39,428 nucleotides of DNA from Roseovarius sp. UBA6217. Its GTDB lineage: Bacteria; Pseudomonadota; Alphaproteobacteria; Rhodobacterales; Rhodobacteraceae. The notes beneath the pieces are model-generated. The model had not been told where the DNA came from, did not search any database, and saw only the letters and a program-made list of their open reading frames with translations. Below are positions 15,441 through 23,299 of this stretch, in pieces. Position 1 is the first letter of the stretch. The number at the start of each line of letters is the position of its first letter. A program made the translations under genes and the position numbers. The stretch is from assembly GCA_002421985.1 (NCBI GenBank), contig DISF01000029.1, forward strand, positions 1-39,428. Reading direction: 5' to 3'.

Positions 15441-16369
15441 TCGGCGTTCAGATCGAGGGCGAGGCCCGAGACGGGCGTGGCGGTCTCGATCATCCCGGCA
15501 TCGAGCAGGAATTGCTCGAACCGGCGGTAGCGCGCATGATCGAGCGCGGCGGGACGGGTGGCAAAACGCGGCCATGTATCGGCCCAGGCCTTTTCGTTCA
15601 ATTCGTCCTGCAATTCACGCGAGGTGCCCGCGAAAATCTCCCACGCCTTCTCGGGATGGTTCAGGATATATTGCGTCGCGCGCTCGGTGGCAAAAAGGAA
15701 GCGCCGGATCATGTCGGCATCCATACCCTCGGGATTGGCGACGTAGATCAATTCATCATAGGCGGGAATGCCCTCTTCCTCGATAAAGAAGCACCGCCCC
15801 GGCACGCCCTCGATCTCCATCTGATTGAGTTCGAAATTGCGATAGGCACCGATCACCGCATCCACCTGCCCCGCCATGAGCGAGGGCGAGAGCGACCAGT
15901 TGACGCTCACCAGTTCGATATCATCAAGGCTGTGGCCATGCTGTGCAAGAATGGCCGAGAGCAGCGCCTCCTCGACGCCCGCCACCGAAAAGCCCACCTT
16001 GCGGCCCTTGAGGTCGGCGGTGGATTTTATCGGGCCATCCGCCAGCACCAGAAGACAGTTGAGCGGCGTGGCAATCAGCGTGCCGACCCGGCGCAGCGGC
16101 AGGCCGTTCTCGATCTGCATATGCAGTTGCGGCTGATAGGAAATCGCCAGATCCGCGCGCCCGGCGGCGACCATCTTGGGCGGGTCGGCGGGATCGGCGG
16201 GGGCGATCACCTCAACCTCAAGCCCGGCCTCGCGGAAATAGCCAAGCTCCTCGGCAAGGATGATGGGGCCGTGATCGGGGTTCACGAACCAGTCAAGGAT
16301 CAGCGTCATGCGGTCCTGCGCCGTGGCCGGAGCGGCCAGAAGCGCGAGGATCAGGGTCAGGTATTTCAT
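15437..16369 (-). CDS. thiY: ThiY-like pyrimidine-precursor ABC binding protein
   Basis: A 310-residue NMT1/THI5-like periplasmic binding protein. It has a short signal peptide (MKYLTLILALLAAPATAQ), then LDWFVNPDHGPIILAEELGY, VIAPADPADPPKMVAAGRAD, LAISYQPQLHMQIENGLPL and RKVGFSVAGVEEALLSAIL. This pattern fits ThiY, which captures formylaminopyrimidine or HMP for import. The start ATG at 16369 overlaps the thiF stop (ATGA). The membrane and ATPase partners (ThiX, ThiZ) are not encoded in the operon or elsewhere in the window, so it must borrow them from another locus or be an orphan. Confidence 0.88.
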   Translation of the reverse strand: MKYLTLILALLAAPATAQDRMTLILDWFVNPDHGPIILAEELGYFREAGLEVEVIAPADPADPPKMVAAGRADLAISYQPQLHMQIENGLPLRRVGTLIATPLNCLLVLADGPIKSTADLKGRKVGFSVAGVEEALLSAILAQHGHSLDDIELVSVNWSLSPSLMAGQVDAVIGAYRNFELNQMEIEGVPGRCFFIEEEGIPAYDELIYVANPEGMDADMIRRFLFATERATQYILNHPEKAWEIFAGTSRELQDELNEKAWADTWPRFATRPAALDHARYRRFEQFLLDAGMIETATPVSGLALDLNAE

Positions 16370-17343
16370 GGGTTTGTCTCCTGTTGATCGGTGCCGAGGG
16401 CGATCAGGGCAATCTCTCCGTCCCAATGCGCACGCAATCGCGCCGCCGCCTGCCAAGACCGAAGGCCGGACCGGCAGGCCAGCACGGCGCGCGGGCCGTG
16501 GGGGTGAAGCGTGTCGAAATCGGGCACGCCGTGGCGCGTGGCACCGGGCAGGGACGGGCCGGGTTCGCCCTCCGGGCGCAGATCGACGAGCCAATCGGTC
16601 TCAGTGATCTGTGCAGGCGCGATGAAGGTAAAACCGCCCTCCGGCTCTGCTGCGCCGTCGAACCGGAATCCGCCGAAACGGGGGCCGAGCGCGTCAAAAC
16701 TCACAAGCTGTCCCAGCGGAACAGGCTCTATTCCAGCCAAAGCGGCCAAGGCCATCTGCGCCTGAAGGCTGCCGATCACGCCCACGATCGGCCCCAGCAC
16801 GCCATCTGCGTCGCAACTTCCAAGCCGGTCGGGCAGGTCGGGGAAAACCGCGCGCAAGCTTGGCGCGCCACCGCAGAACCCGCCGACATAGCCAGAGGTG
16901 CCCACCACCGAGGCGCTGATGAGCGGTGTACCTTGCGCAAGGCAGGTATCCGAGAGCACATAGCTCGCCGCGAAACTGTCGGCACAATCGAGAACCAGAT
17001 CGGCACCGGCAACGCACGCAGGGGCATTCAGCGGACAAAGAGGCTCTGTTACCGCGGAAATCGTGCAATCCGGGTTGAGCGCAGCCATATGCGCGGCGGC
17101 GGCCTGCGCCTTGGGGTGGCCAATATCGGCGATGCGAAAGAGGGTCTGCCGGTGCAGGTTGCTCAAGGAAACCCGGTCGCCATCCATCAGCGTGATCCGC
17201 CCCACGCCTGCACCCACCAGGTATTGCAGCACCGGCGCCGCAAGCCCGCCTGCGCCAACAACCAGCACATGCGCCGCCGCCAGCCGCGCCTGTCCCGCTG
17301 CCCCGAATTCAGGCAGGGCGATCTGACGGGCGTAGCGGCTCAT
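16366..17343 (-). CDS. thiF: ThiF/MoeB-type adenylyltransferase with rhodanese-like tail
   Basis: A 325-residue E1-like enzyme that adenylates the C-terminal Gly-Gly of ThiS so sulfur can be added. The nucleotide-binding VVGAGGLAAPVLQYLVGAG, MDGDRVSLSNLHRQTLF, DSFAASYVLSDTCL and GVLGPIVGVIGSLQAQMAL are all present. The acceptor-type Cys is in GSCDADGVLG. The two CxxC zinc motifs of classical MoeB/ThiF are missing: where PCYRCLFP is expected the sequence is PSLRAVFP. The last 85 residues resemble a rhodanese domain (LVDLRPEGEPG, VLACRSGLRSW with a candidate sulfur-carrying Cys). ATG 17343 overlaps the thiE stop; the frame extends upstream, but inside thiE. Confidence 0.9.
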   Translation of the reverse strand: MSRYARQIALPEFGAAGQARLAAAHVLVVGAGGLAAPVLQYLVGAGVGRITLMDGDRVSLSNLHRQTLFRIADIGHPKAQAAAAHMAALNPDCTISAVTEPLCPLNAPACVAGADLVLDCADSFAASYVLSDTCLAQGTPLISASVVGTSGYVGGFCGGAPSLRAVFPDLPDRLGSCDADGVLGPIVGVIGSLQAQMALAALAGIEPVPLGQLVSFDALGPRFGGFRFDGAAEPEGGFTFIAPAQITETDWLVDLRPEGEPGPSLPGATRHGVPDFDTLHPHGPRAVLACRSGLRSWQAAARLRAHWDGEIALIALGTDQQETNP

Positions 17344-17936
17344 GCCGTCACCTCGATCCATTGCCGCACGCGCGCCTCGGGGTCGGGGTTCAGCGTGATG
17401 TCGGTCACCGCCGAGACCACATCGGCCCCCGCCTCGAACGCGCCGCACGCGCGCTCGACCGACATGCCCCCAATGGCGACAAGCGGCGTGTCGCCGATCA
17501 GGCGCTTCCATTCGGTGAGCTTGTCCAGACCCTGTTCATGCCATTTCATCTGCTTGAGGATGGTCGGATAGACGGGGCCAAGCGCCACGTAATCGGGATC
17601 GTGCGACAGCGCGCGGTCAAGCTCGGCATGATCATGGGTGCTCAAGCCCAGCTTGATCCCGGCGCGGCGGATTGCGGGGATGTCGGCGGTGTCGAGATCC
17701 TCCTGCCCCAGATGCACCCAGTCGCAGCCCAGATCAATCGCCGCCTGCCAGTGATCGTTGACCACGAGGATCGCACCATGCGCGCGACACAGGCTCTGTG
17801 CTTGCGCAATCTGCGCGCGCAGGGCGTCGCCAGTCTTCTCCTTGATACGCAATTGCACCAGCCTCACGCCAAGCGGAAGCAGGCGGCGCAGCCAGTCGGC
17901 ATCATCGAAAATCGGGTAAAATCGCGGCAGGACCAT
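17340..17936 (-). CDS. thiE: Thiamine-phosphate synthase
   Basis: A 198-residue TIM-barrel enzyme joining HMP-pyrophosphate and thiazole phosphate to thiamine phosphate. Motifs: RLVQLRIKEKTGD, ILVVNDHWQAAIDLGCDWVH, WVHLGQEDL, GLSTHDHAEL, DYVALGPVYPTILK and PLVAIGGMSVERA. It ends with the family's AGADVVSAVTDI. Length is slightly below the 210-residue norm. It starts at ATG 17936, at the thiG stop, so the two genes abut within the coupled operon. Confidence 0.95.
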   Translation of the reverse strand: MVLPRFYPIFDDADWLRRLLPLGVRLVQLRIKEKTGDALRAQIAQAQSLCRAHGAILVVNDHWQAAIDLGCDWVHLGQEDLDTADIPAIRRAGIKLGLSTHDHAELDRALSHDPDYVALGPVYPTILKQMKWHEQGLDKLTEWKRLIGDTPLVAIGGMSVERACGAFEAGADVVSAVTDITLNPDPEARVRQWIEVTA

Positions 17937-18706
17937 CAGGTAAACGCCCTCCCCAGAACCGGCGTCGAGGGTGCGGCCATGTCGCGCGGCTCCATCGGAT
18001 CGGCCTCATAGCCCAGCCGCCCGGCCCTTAGGGCAAGGGCGAATCCCTCGGCCATCGCCGCCGGATCGCCCGCGCGGGCGACGGCCGTGTTAAGAAGCAC
18101 CGCATCATAGCCCAGCTCCATCGCGTGCGCCGCTTGTGAGGGCAGGCCCAGTCCGGCGTCAATCACCAGCGGCAGATCGGGGAAATGCGCGCGCAAGCTG
18201 CGCAACCCATAGATATTGTTCAGCCCCAGCCCGGTGCCGATGGGCGCGCCCCAGGGCATCAGCACCCGGCACCCGGCCTCGACCAGCCGCTCGCAGAGCA
18301 CCAGATCCTCGGTGCAATAGGGAAACACAGCAAAGCCCTCATCGGTCAGGATGCGCGCCGCCTCGACAAGGCCGAACGGGTCGGGCTGCAACGTGTCGGC
18401 ATGGCCGATCACCTCGAGCTTGATCCAGTTGGTGTCGAAAAGCTCGCGCGCCATCTGCGCAGTCGTCACCGCCTCGCGCACCGAATGACAGCCCGCCGTA
18501 TTGGGCAGGACATGCACGCCAAGCGCGCGGATGATGTCCCAGAACGCTTGGCCCGCCCGCGCACCCCCGGCCTCGCGCCGCACCGAGACGGTGGCGATGC
18601 CCGCGCCGGAGCGTTTGAACGCGTCGGCCAGGATCGCGGGCGAGGGGTATTGCGCGGTGCCGAGCATCAGGCGCGATGTCACCTCTGTGTCGTAGAAAAC
18701 CGGCAT
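17936..18706 (-). CDS. thiG: Thiazole synthase
   Basis: A 256-residue TIM barrel that makes the thiazole phosphate from deoxyxylulose phosphate, the ThiO product and ThiS thiocarboxylate. Evidence: LMLGTAQYPSPAIL, IATVSVRRE, LPNTAGCHSVREAV, the Schiff-base Lys in NWIKLEVIGH, FAVFPYCTEDLVLCERL, PWGAPIGTGLGL and VIDAGLGLPSQAAHAMELGY with DAVLLNTAVA. The ATG at 18706 lies just after the thiS stop (18708-18710), so the frame upstream of it belongs to thiS. It sits between its partners thiS and thiE, as usual. Confidence 0.96.
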   Translation of the reverse strand: MPVFYDTEVTSRLMLGTAQYPSPAILADAFKRSGAGIATVSVRREAGGARAGQAFWDIIRALGVHVLPNTAGCHSVREAVTTAQMARELFDTNWIKLEVIGHADTLQPDPFGLVEAARILTDEGFAVFPYCTEDLVLCERLVEAGCRVLMPWGAPIGTGLGLNNIYGLRSLRAHFPDLPLVIDAGLGLPSQAAHAMELGYDAVLLNTAVARAGDPAAMAEGFALALRAGRLGYEADPMEPRDMAAPSTPVLGRAFT

Positions 18707-18707
18707 C

Positions 18708-18905
18708 TCAGCCCCCTTGCCGAGGGGCGACGATTTCCACGCAATCCCCCTCATTCAGTCTCTGTTGCGGCCTGAGAGCGGCGGGAACGAAAGTCTCGTT
18801 CACCGCCGTCGCGATCTTGGCCCCGCCGTGGCCCAGCTCCTCAAGCAGCGCATCGAGGGTCGGTGCCGCGGTATCCTGTGCGGTGCCGTTAACCGTGATC
18901 TTCAT
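18708..18905 (-). CDS. thiS: Sulfur carrier protein ThiS
   Basis: A 65-residue ubiquitin-like carrier, MKITVNGTAQ through CVEIVAPRQGG. The C-terminal Gly-Gly is the site adenylated by ThiF and turned into a thiocarboxylate for thiazole synthesis. The core AKIATAVNETFVP is typical. ATG 18905 is chosen over one at 18926 because family members begin at MKI. The gene overlaps the end of thiO by 17 bases. Confidence 0.94.
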   Translation of the reverse strand: MKITVNGTAQDTAAPTLDALLEELGHGGAKIATAVNETFVPAALRPQQRLNEGDCVEIVAPRQGG

Positions 18906-19875
18906 GGGCAAACTCCGGTTTTTCATTCTCGCGCGTCACCAGCGCGGCGGTCATTCGCGCGACGGCGGGCGACAGCAGAAAGCCGTGGCGAAAGAGGCCG
19001 TTGGCATGGATCGTGCCGCCCCTCACCGTGATGCGCGGCAGGTTGTCGGGAAAGGCGGGGCGCGCGTCCACGCCGATTTCCACCACTTCCGCCTCGCCAA
19101 AGGCGGGGTGGAGTGCATAGGCCGCCGACAAAAGCTCCATCACCGACCGGACCGAAGCGCGCCAGCGGTCGCCGCTCTCGATCTGCGTGGCACCAAGCAT
19201 GAAGACGCCATCCCCGCGCGGCACGATATAGAGCGGAAACCGCGGATGCAGCAGGCGAATGGGCCGGGACAGGCTCACATCCGGGGCGCGCAGCACCACC
19301 ATCTCGCCCTTGACGCCGCGCAGATCGGGCAGGCTGTCCTGCGCCGCGAGGCCGCGACAGTCGATCACCGGGCCGTCGGGGGGTGCGTCGGTCTGCTCGA
19401 ACCGCGCGCCCGCCTCTTGCAGCCGCTTGCGCAGGTGAAGCAGCGCGGCGCGCGGGTCGATATGGGCCTCACCTTCGAAAAACAGCGCGCGGTCGTGGCG
19501 ATCCGCGAGATGCGGCTCTAACGCGGCCAATTCCGCGCCTGTGAGCAACCTGTGGCCGGTGGTGCGCCGCGCGAATTGATCGAGTTCGCGGCGGTCGCGC
19601 GCGAGCGTCACCACCAGCGATCCGCGCCGGATCACCTCGACGCCCTGCGCCTCCCACCAATCGGCGGCCTCCTGCCCCAGCCGCATCACCGGCTCCTCGG
19701 CGGTGACCCCCTCGCAGAACGGGGCGAGCATCCCGCCCGCCCACCACGAGCAGCCATGCGCGCCGGGGGCGGGGGCGGGATCACGCAGCGTGACAGAGAT
19801 GCCGCGCGCCATAAGCTCGGAGGCGACGCAAAGCCCCACGACGCCTGCACCGCGGATGGTGACAGCCCCGGTCAT
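18889..19875 (-). CDS. thiO: Glycine oxidase ThiO
   Basis: A 328-residue FAD-dependent oxidase producing dehydroglycine for the thiazole ring. The FAD-binding N-terminus is VTIRGAGVVGLCVASELMAR (GxGxxG), followed by CSWWAGGMLAPFCEG, the hallmark of ThiO. Later come VIDCRGLAA, PLYIVPRGDGVFMLGATQIE and a C-terminal NGLFRHGFLLSPAVARM that closes the FAD site. Length is slightly short of the usual 340-370 but no domain is missing. ATG 19875 overlaps the thiD stop (ATGA) and the 3' end overlaps thiS. Confidence 0.94.
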   Translation of the reverse strand: MTGAVTIRGAGVVGLCVASELMARGISVTLRDPAPAPGAHGCSWWAGGMLAPFCEGVTAEEPVMRLGQEAADWWEAQGVEVIRRGSLVVTLARDRRELDQFARRTTGHRLLTGAELAALEPHLADRHDRALFFEGEAHIDPRAALLHLRKRLQEAGARFEQTDAPPDGPVIDCRGLAAQDSLPDLRGVKGEMVVLRAPDVSLSRPIRLLHPRFPLYIVPRGDGVFMLGATQIESGDRWRASVRSVMELLSAAYALHPAFGEAEVVEIGVDARPAFPDNLPRITVRGGTIHANGLFRHGFLLSPAVARMTAALVTRENEKPEFAHEDHG

Positions 19876-20666
19876 GGCCAGACCTCGTGGAAATGATGCA
19901 CCGGTCCGTGGCCGTGGCCGATATCGAGCCTGTCGGCGGAAAGGATCGCGCGATGCAGCCAGCCATGCGCCGCCTCGACCGCTTTTGGCAAGGTTTGTCC
20001 CTGTGCAAGCCCCGCCGCGATGGCCGATGACAGCGTGCAGCCGGTGCCATGCGTGTTGCGCGTGGCAATGCGCGGGGCATCAAGGCGGATCACCTCGTCA
20101 CCGATCAGCCAGTCGGTGCAGGTCTCGCACCGGCCATGCCCGCCCTTCATCAGCACGGCCCCGGCCCCCATCTCGCGCAGGCGCGCGCCCTGGTGCTGCA
20201 TCTCTCGATCATCCATCGCCTCTGCACAGCCCAGAAGCGCCGCCGCCTCGGGCAGGTTGGGGGTGAGCAGGTCGGCGCACGGCAGAAGATGCGCAATCAG
20301 CGCCGCACGCGCGGCATCGGGCAGGAGCCGGGCACCGGATTTCGCAACCATCACCGGATCGAGCACCACCGGCCCCCGAAAATCGGCGAGCGCCCCGGCC
20401 ACCGTCTCGATCAGGCTGGCATCGCCCAGCATCCCGATCTTGATCGCATCGACCCTGATATCGCCCAACACGGCGGCGATCTGCGCGGCGACCATGGCAT
20501 CGGGGATCGGGTGAACATCGCTGACGGCCACGGTATTCTGCGCGGTGACGGCGGTCAGCACGCTTGCACCATAGACGCCCAGCGCCGAGAATGTCTTGAG
20601 ATCCGCCTGAATGCCCGCGCCGCCGCCGCTGTCGGAGCCTGCGATCGTCAATGCGGTTGCGACCAT
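19872..20666 (-). CDS. thiD: Hydroxymethylpyrimidine/phosphomethylpyrimidine kinase
   Basis: A 264-residue ribokinase-fold enzyme phosphorylating HMP and HMP-phosphate. Motifs: TIAGSDSGGGAGIQADLKTF, GVYGASVLTAVTAQNT, IKIGMLGD, VLDPVMVAKSGARLL, ADLLTPNLPEA, VLMKGGHG and the anion-hole NTHGTGCTLSSAIAAGL. The ATG at 20666 has AGAGGA upstream. It is the first gene of the operon, directly after the TPP riboswitch. thiC is not in the window, so HMP could come from a distant thiC or from salvage through ThiY/TenA. Confidence 0.96.
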   Translation of the reverse strand: MVATALTIAGSDSGGGAGIQADLKTFSALGVYGASVLTAVTAQNTVAVSDVHPIPDAMVAAQIAAVLGDIRVDAIKIGMLGDASLIETVAGALADFRGPVVLDPVMVAKSGARLLPDAARAALIAHLLPCADLLTPNLPEAAALLGCAEAMDDREMQHQGARLREMGAGAVLMKGGHGRCETCTDWLIGDEVIRLDAPRIATRNTHGTGCTLSSAIAAGLAQGQTLPKAVEAAHGWLHRAILSADRLDIGHGHGPVHHFHEVWP

Positions 20667-20724
20667 GTGCCGTTCCTCTCGATCTTTCGGGGAACGGCGG
20701 AGGGCGCGCGAGGGCGTGCCGAAA

Positions 20725-20810
20725 TCCGTTCCCTACGCCGGTATCACCCGGATCAGGTTCGATGGGTTGGCGCGTGACCTCTCAGCCCCGGTTTCGGAGC
20801 ACCCCAACGG
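20725..20810 (-). promoter_or_regulatory. TPP riboswitch (THI box) of the thiamine operon
   Basis: Read on the minus strand, the region begins GGGGTGCTCCG, contains the conserved GCTGAGAGG and closes with ACCTGATCCGGGTGATACC and GGCGTAGGGAAC. These are the invariant P2-P5 elements of the thiamine-pyrophosphate aptamer. It ends about 60 bases before the thiD start, so thiamine pyrophosphate would shut down the operon, probably by hiding the ribosome-binding site, since no clear terminator follows. Confidence 0.96.
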
Positions 20811-20858
20811 ATGACACAAACGTAACAGCGCCCACGACCGGCAACAAGGGGATTACGC

Positions 20859-20891
20859 AAAAAAGCCCCGTCACGCCAATCGTGACGGGGC
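20859..20891 (-). terminator. Intrinsic terminator of ccrM
   Basis: GCCCCGTCACG (20865-20875) pairs perfectly with CGTGACGGGGC (20881-20891) around a 5-base loop. On the minus strand the stem is followed by six T. It lies about 54 bases past the ccrM stop and insulates ccrM from the thiamine operon. Confidence 0.93.
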
Positions 20892-20944
20892 AAGGCAAGG
20901 GTGCCCGGTCAAGTCAGTACCCGGACACCGGCGGCAAGCGAAGA

Positions 20945-22060
20945 TCAGTTGGGGCGGTCGGCCATCTCGGCGCGGATCTGCTGGCGCAGCACGTCGATGG
21001 GCACGATCTTGCCCTCGCGGCGAAAGCACCAATAGGTCCAGCCATTGCAGCTTGGCGCGCCTTCGAGATACGCGCCGACCTGGTGGATCGAACCGTTCAC
21101 GCCATCGGCCACGAGCGTGCCATCGGCGCGCACCTTGGCCGCCGCCTTGCCGTTCATCGAGGTGAGCACCTCGCCGGGGCGGAGCATTCCGCGCTCGACA
21201 AGCTGGCCAAAGGGCACGCGCGGCTCGGCACGTTTCGATGTAGAGACCCGGAGCGCCTCGCTGTCATATTTGCGCACCGCCCGGAGCCGCGCCTCGGCCA
21301 CGCGGCGATAGCTTTCCTCGCGCTCGATGCCGATGTAATCGCGGCCCAGCATCCGCGCCACGGCACCCGTCGTGCCAGTGCCGAAGAACGGATCGAGCAC
21401 CACATCGCCGGGATTGGTGGAGCCGACCAGAACCCGGTGCAACAGGCTCTCGGGTTTTTGTGTCGGATGCGCCTTGTCGCCGTTTTCATCCTTGAGCCGC
21501 TCATGCCCGGTGCAAATGGGCAGCAGCCAGTCGCTGCGCATCTGCACGCCGTCATTCAATGATTTCAGCGCCTCGTAGTTGAACGTGTATTTTCCGCCCT
21601 CCTCGCGGCTGGCCCAGATCATCGTCTCATGCGCGTTGGTCAGGCGTTTGCCGCGAAAATTGGGCATCGGGTTGGATTTGCGCCAGACCACATCGTTGAG
21701 GATCCAGAACCCCGCATCCTGCAACGCGGCACCGACGCGAAAGATGTTGTGATACGAGCCGATGACCCAGATCGCGCCGGTGGGCTTGAGCAGACGGCGC
21801 GCCGCCGCCAGCCAATCGCGCGTAAAGCGGTCATAGGCGGCAAAGCTGGCAAAGCTGTCCCAGGCGTCATCGACGGCATCGACCCGGCTGTTATCGGGCC
21901 GGTGCAGATCGCCGCGCAGTTGCAGATTGTAGGGAGGATCGGCAAAGATGAGGTCGATGCTGGCCTCGGGAAGGCCGTTCATCACCTCGATGCAGTCACC
22001 CGCGATAATCGTGTTGAGAGGGAGCGCGGGCGCGCCCTTTGCCTTGGTTTTCGGTGTCAT
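20945..22060 (-). CDS. ccrM: Cell-cycle DNA adenine methyltransferase CcrM (GANTC)
   Basis: A 371-residue beta-class N6-adenine methyltransferase. Order of motifs: IIAGDCIEVMNGLPEASIDL, catalytic DPPY in FADPPYNLQL, IWVIGSYHNIFRVGAALQD, DVVWRKSNPMPNFRGKR, HPTQKPESLLHRVL and the AdoMet site DPFFGTGTTGAVARMLGRDY. The last 85 or so residues form the C-terminal domain typical of CcrM (PFGQLVERGMLRPGE, GSIHQVGAYLEGAPSCNGWT, YWCFRREGKIVPIDVLR). ATG 22060 is preferred over an upstream start at 22105, which would add a non-conserved tail. It methylates GANTC sites once per cell cycle. Its own promoter contains three GANTC sites, suggesting methylation feedback. Confidence 0.97.
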   Translation of the reverse strand: MTPKTKAKGAPALPLNTIIAGDCIEVMNGLPEASIDLIFADPPYNLQLRGDLHRPDNSRVDAVDDAWDSFASFAAYDRFTRDWLAAARRLLKPTGAIWVIGSYHNIFRVGAALQDAGFWILNDVVWRKSNPMPNFRGKRLTNAHETMIWASREEGGKYTFNYEALKSLNDGVQMRSDWLLPICTGHERLKDENGDKAHPTQKPESLLHRVLVGSTNPGDVVLDPFFGTGTTGAVARMLGRDYIGIEREESYRRVAEARLRAVRKYDSEALRVSTSKRAEPRVPFGQLVERGMLRPGEVLTSMNGKAAAKVRADGTLVADGVNGSIHQVGAYLEGAPSCNGWTYWCFRREGKIVPIDVLRQQIRAEMADRPN

Positions 22061-22106
22061 TTTCTGCCTCTGTCCCGGCGCCTTGGGCGCTCTGATCCTT
22101 GGCAAA

Positions 22107-22150
22107 ACAATGAGTCAAAGCTGATTCGTGGTCAATTTCTTTTTTGAATC
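22107..22150 (-). promoter_or_regulatory. ccrM promoter with three GANTC methylation sites
   Basis: On the minus strand a -35-like TTGACC (22135-22130) and a -10-like CATTGT (22112-22107) are spaced by 17 bases. GATTC at 22123-22127 lies within the spacer, GAGTC at 22112-22116 touches the -10 element, and GAATC at 22146-22150 lies just upstream of -35. Three GANTC sites within 39 bases is well above chance. In Caulobacter, methylation of GANTC sites in the ccrM leader represses the gene. Confidence 0.65.
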
Positions 22151-22156
22151 AGAGGG

Positions 22157-22780
22157 TTAGTTATTTTCTTGATACAAGATATTGTGGACGGGTTTGAACG
22201 AACGCCTATGGTGAGGGGTCACACCGAGATTTAGGAGTGCGTCGCGATGTGCCTTTGACGGATAGCCTGCGTTTCGCTCCCATCCATAGCCGGGAAACTG
22301 TTGCGCCAAATCCCGCATGAGGCGATCACGCACCTGCTTGGCCACGATCGAGGCCGCCGCGATCGAGAGCGAAGCGGCATCGCCCCTGACGATCGCCCGC
22401 GCCGGGAGTGTGAGACCGCGCGGGATCAGGTTGCCGTCGATCAGCACCATGCCGGGGGCCGGATCAAGCCCGGCGATGGCCCGCTCCATCGCCAGATGCG
22501 CCGCGCGCAGGATGTTGAGGCTGTCGATCTCGGCGACGCTGGCATGGGCAACCGACACCTCGGCACAGTCCATGAGCGCCGCACAAAGCGCCGCGCGCCG
22601 CGCTGCGCTCAGCTTCTTGGAATCGTCAAGCCCCTCTGGCACGCGCGCGGGATCGAGGATGACCGCCGCCGCCGTCACCGGCCCGGCAAGCGGGCCGCGC
22701 CCGACCTCGTCCACCCCCGCGATGCGGGCATGGCCAAGGGCGCGGGCGGCGTGCTCGTGGGTGAAATCGGGGCGGGCCAT
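22157..22780 (-). CDS. rnhB: Ribonuclease HII
   Basis: A 207-residue endonuclease removing ribonucleotides from RNA-DNA hybrids. Evidence: the DE-VGRG motif in IAGVDEVGRGPLAGPVTAAA, LDDSKKLSAARRAAL, GMVLIDGNLIPRGL and AAASIVAKQVRDRLM, then a typical GYGWERNAGYPSKAHRDAL. Start at ATG 22780 (MARPDFTHE) is preferred because the upstream frame is non-conserved. It lies directly upstream of the ccrM promoter on the same strand; rnhB-ccrM adjacency is common in Rhodobacterales, from memory. Confidence 0.95.
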   Translation of the reverse strand: MARPDFTHEHAARALGHARIAGVDEVGRGPLAGPVTAAAVILDPARVPEGLDDSKKLSAARRAALCAALMDCAEVSVAHASVAEIDSLNILRAAHLAMERAIAGLDPAPGMVLIDGNLIPRGLTLPARAIVRGDAASLSIAAASIVAKQVRDRLMRDLAQQFPGYGWERNAGYPSKAHRDALLNLGVTPHHRRSFKPVHNILYQENN

Positions 22781-22914
22781 GCGCCGTGATGGCACGGGCC
22801 TGCGGCGAATGCAAAGGGGGGCACGCCCGTCACTGATAGCCATGCCGGTTGAGGCTTATCCCTTTCCGGGCAGGGTGCCTGAGGGGCGCGCCGCCGTGAC
22901 GGCGTCTTGGGGGG

Positions 22915-23247
22915 TTACCTGCCATAGCCATAGCCATAGCCATTCCCGGAGTGGCGGTAACCCGGCGCATGGCGCGGGCTGCGCTGATAGACATGGCGCG
23001 GCTTGCCATAGGCGCTATGGCCACGGGCATAGCCGCCGCCATGCGATTGATACCCGCGAGAGACATAGCGGCCATCGTGGCGGTCGTGCTTGTTGTTGCC
23101 AACGATCGCCGCGCCGATGATCGCGCCGACGGCGAGTCCGGCGATGACCTTGCCGGCGTCATTTCCGGCGTGCGCCTGGGTGGGGGCGGCAAACGAGGCC
23201 AGCACGAGCGCGCCTGCCATGAGGGTGGTGGTGAGCCTGGTAAACAT
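22915..23247 (-). CDS. Small secreted Gly/Tyr/His-rich protein with glycine zipper
   Basis: A 110-residue protein with a clear signal peptide (about 26 residues, ending PTQAHA). A short hydrophobic glycine-zipper stretch follows (VIAGLAVGAIIGAAIVG), then a low-complexity basic tail rich in G, Y, H, R and S ending GYGYGYGR. AAAGGA precedes the ATG at 23247. No enzyme motif. The architecture suggests a periplasmic or outer-membrane-associated protein whose tail could bind metal or acidic polymers; function unknown. The next upstream gene at 23300-23629 has a similar plan, and the two may be diverged paralogues. Confidence 0.75.
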   Translation of the reverse strand: MFTRLTTTLMAGALVLASFAAPTQAHAGNDAGKVIAGLAVGAIIGAAIVGNNKHDRHDGRYVSRGYQSHGGGYARGHSAYGKPRHVYQRSPRHAPGYRHSGNGYGYGYGR

Positions 23248-23299
23248 GATCTGATCCTTTTCTTTACTGATACGATGTCACGACCGATCCACGGCGCGA

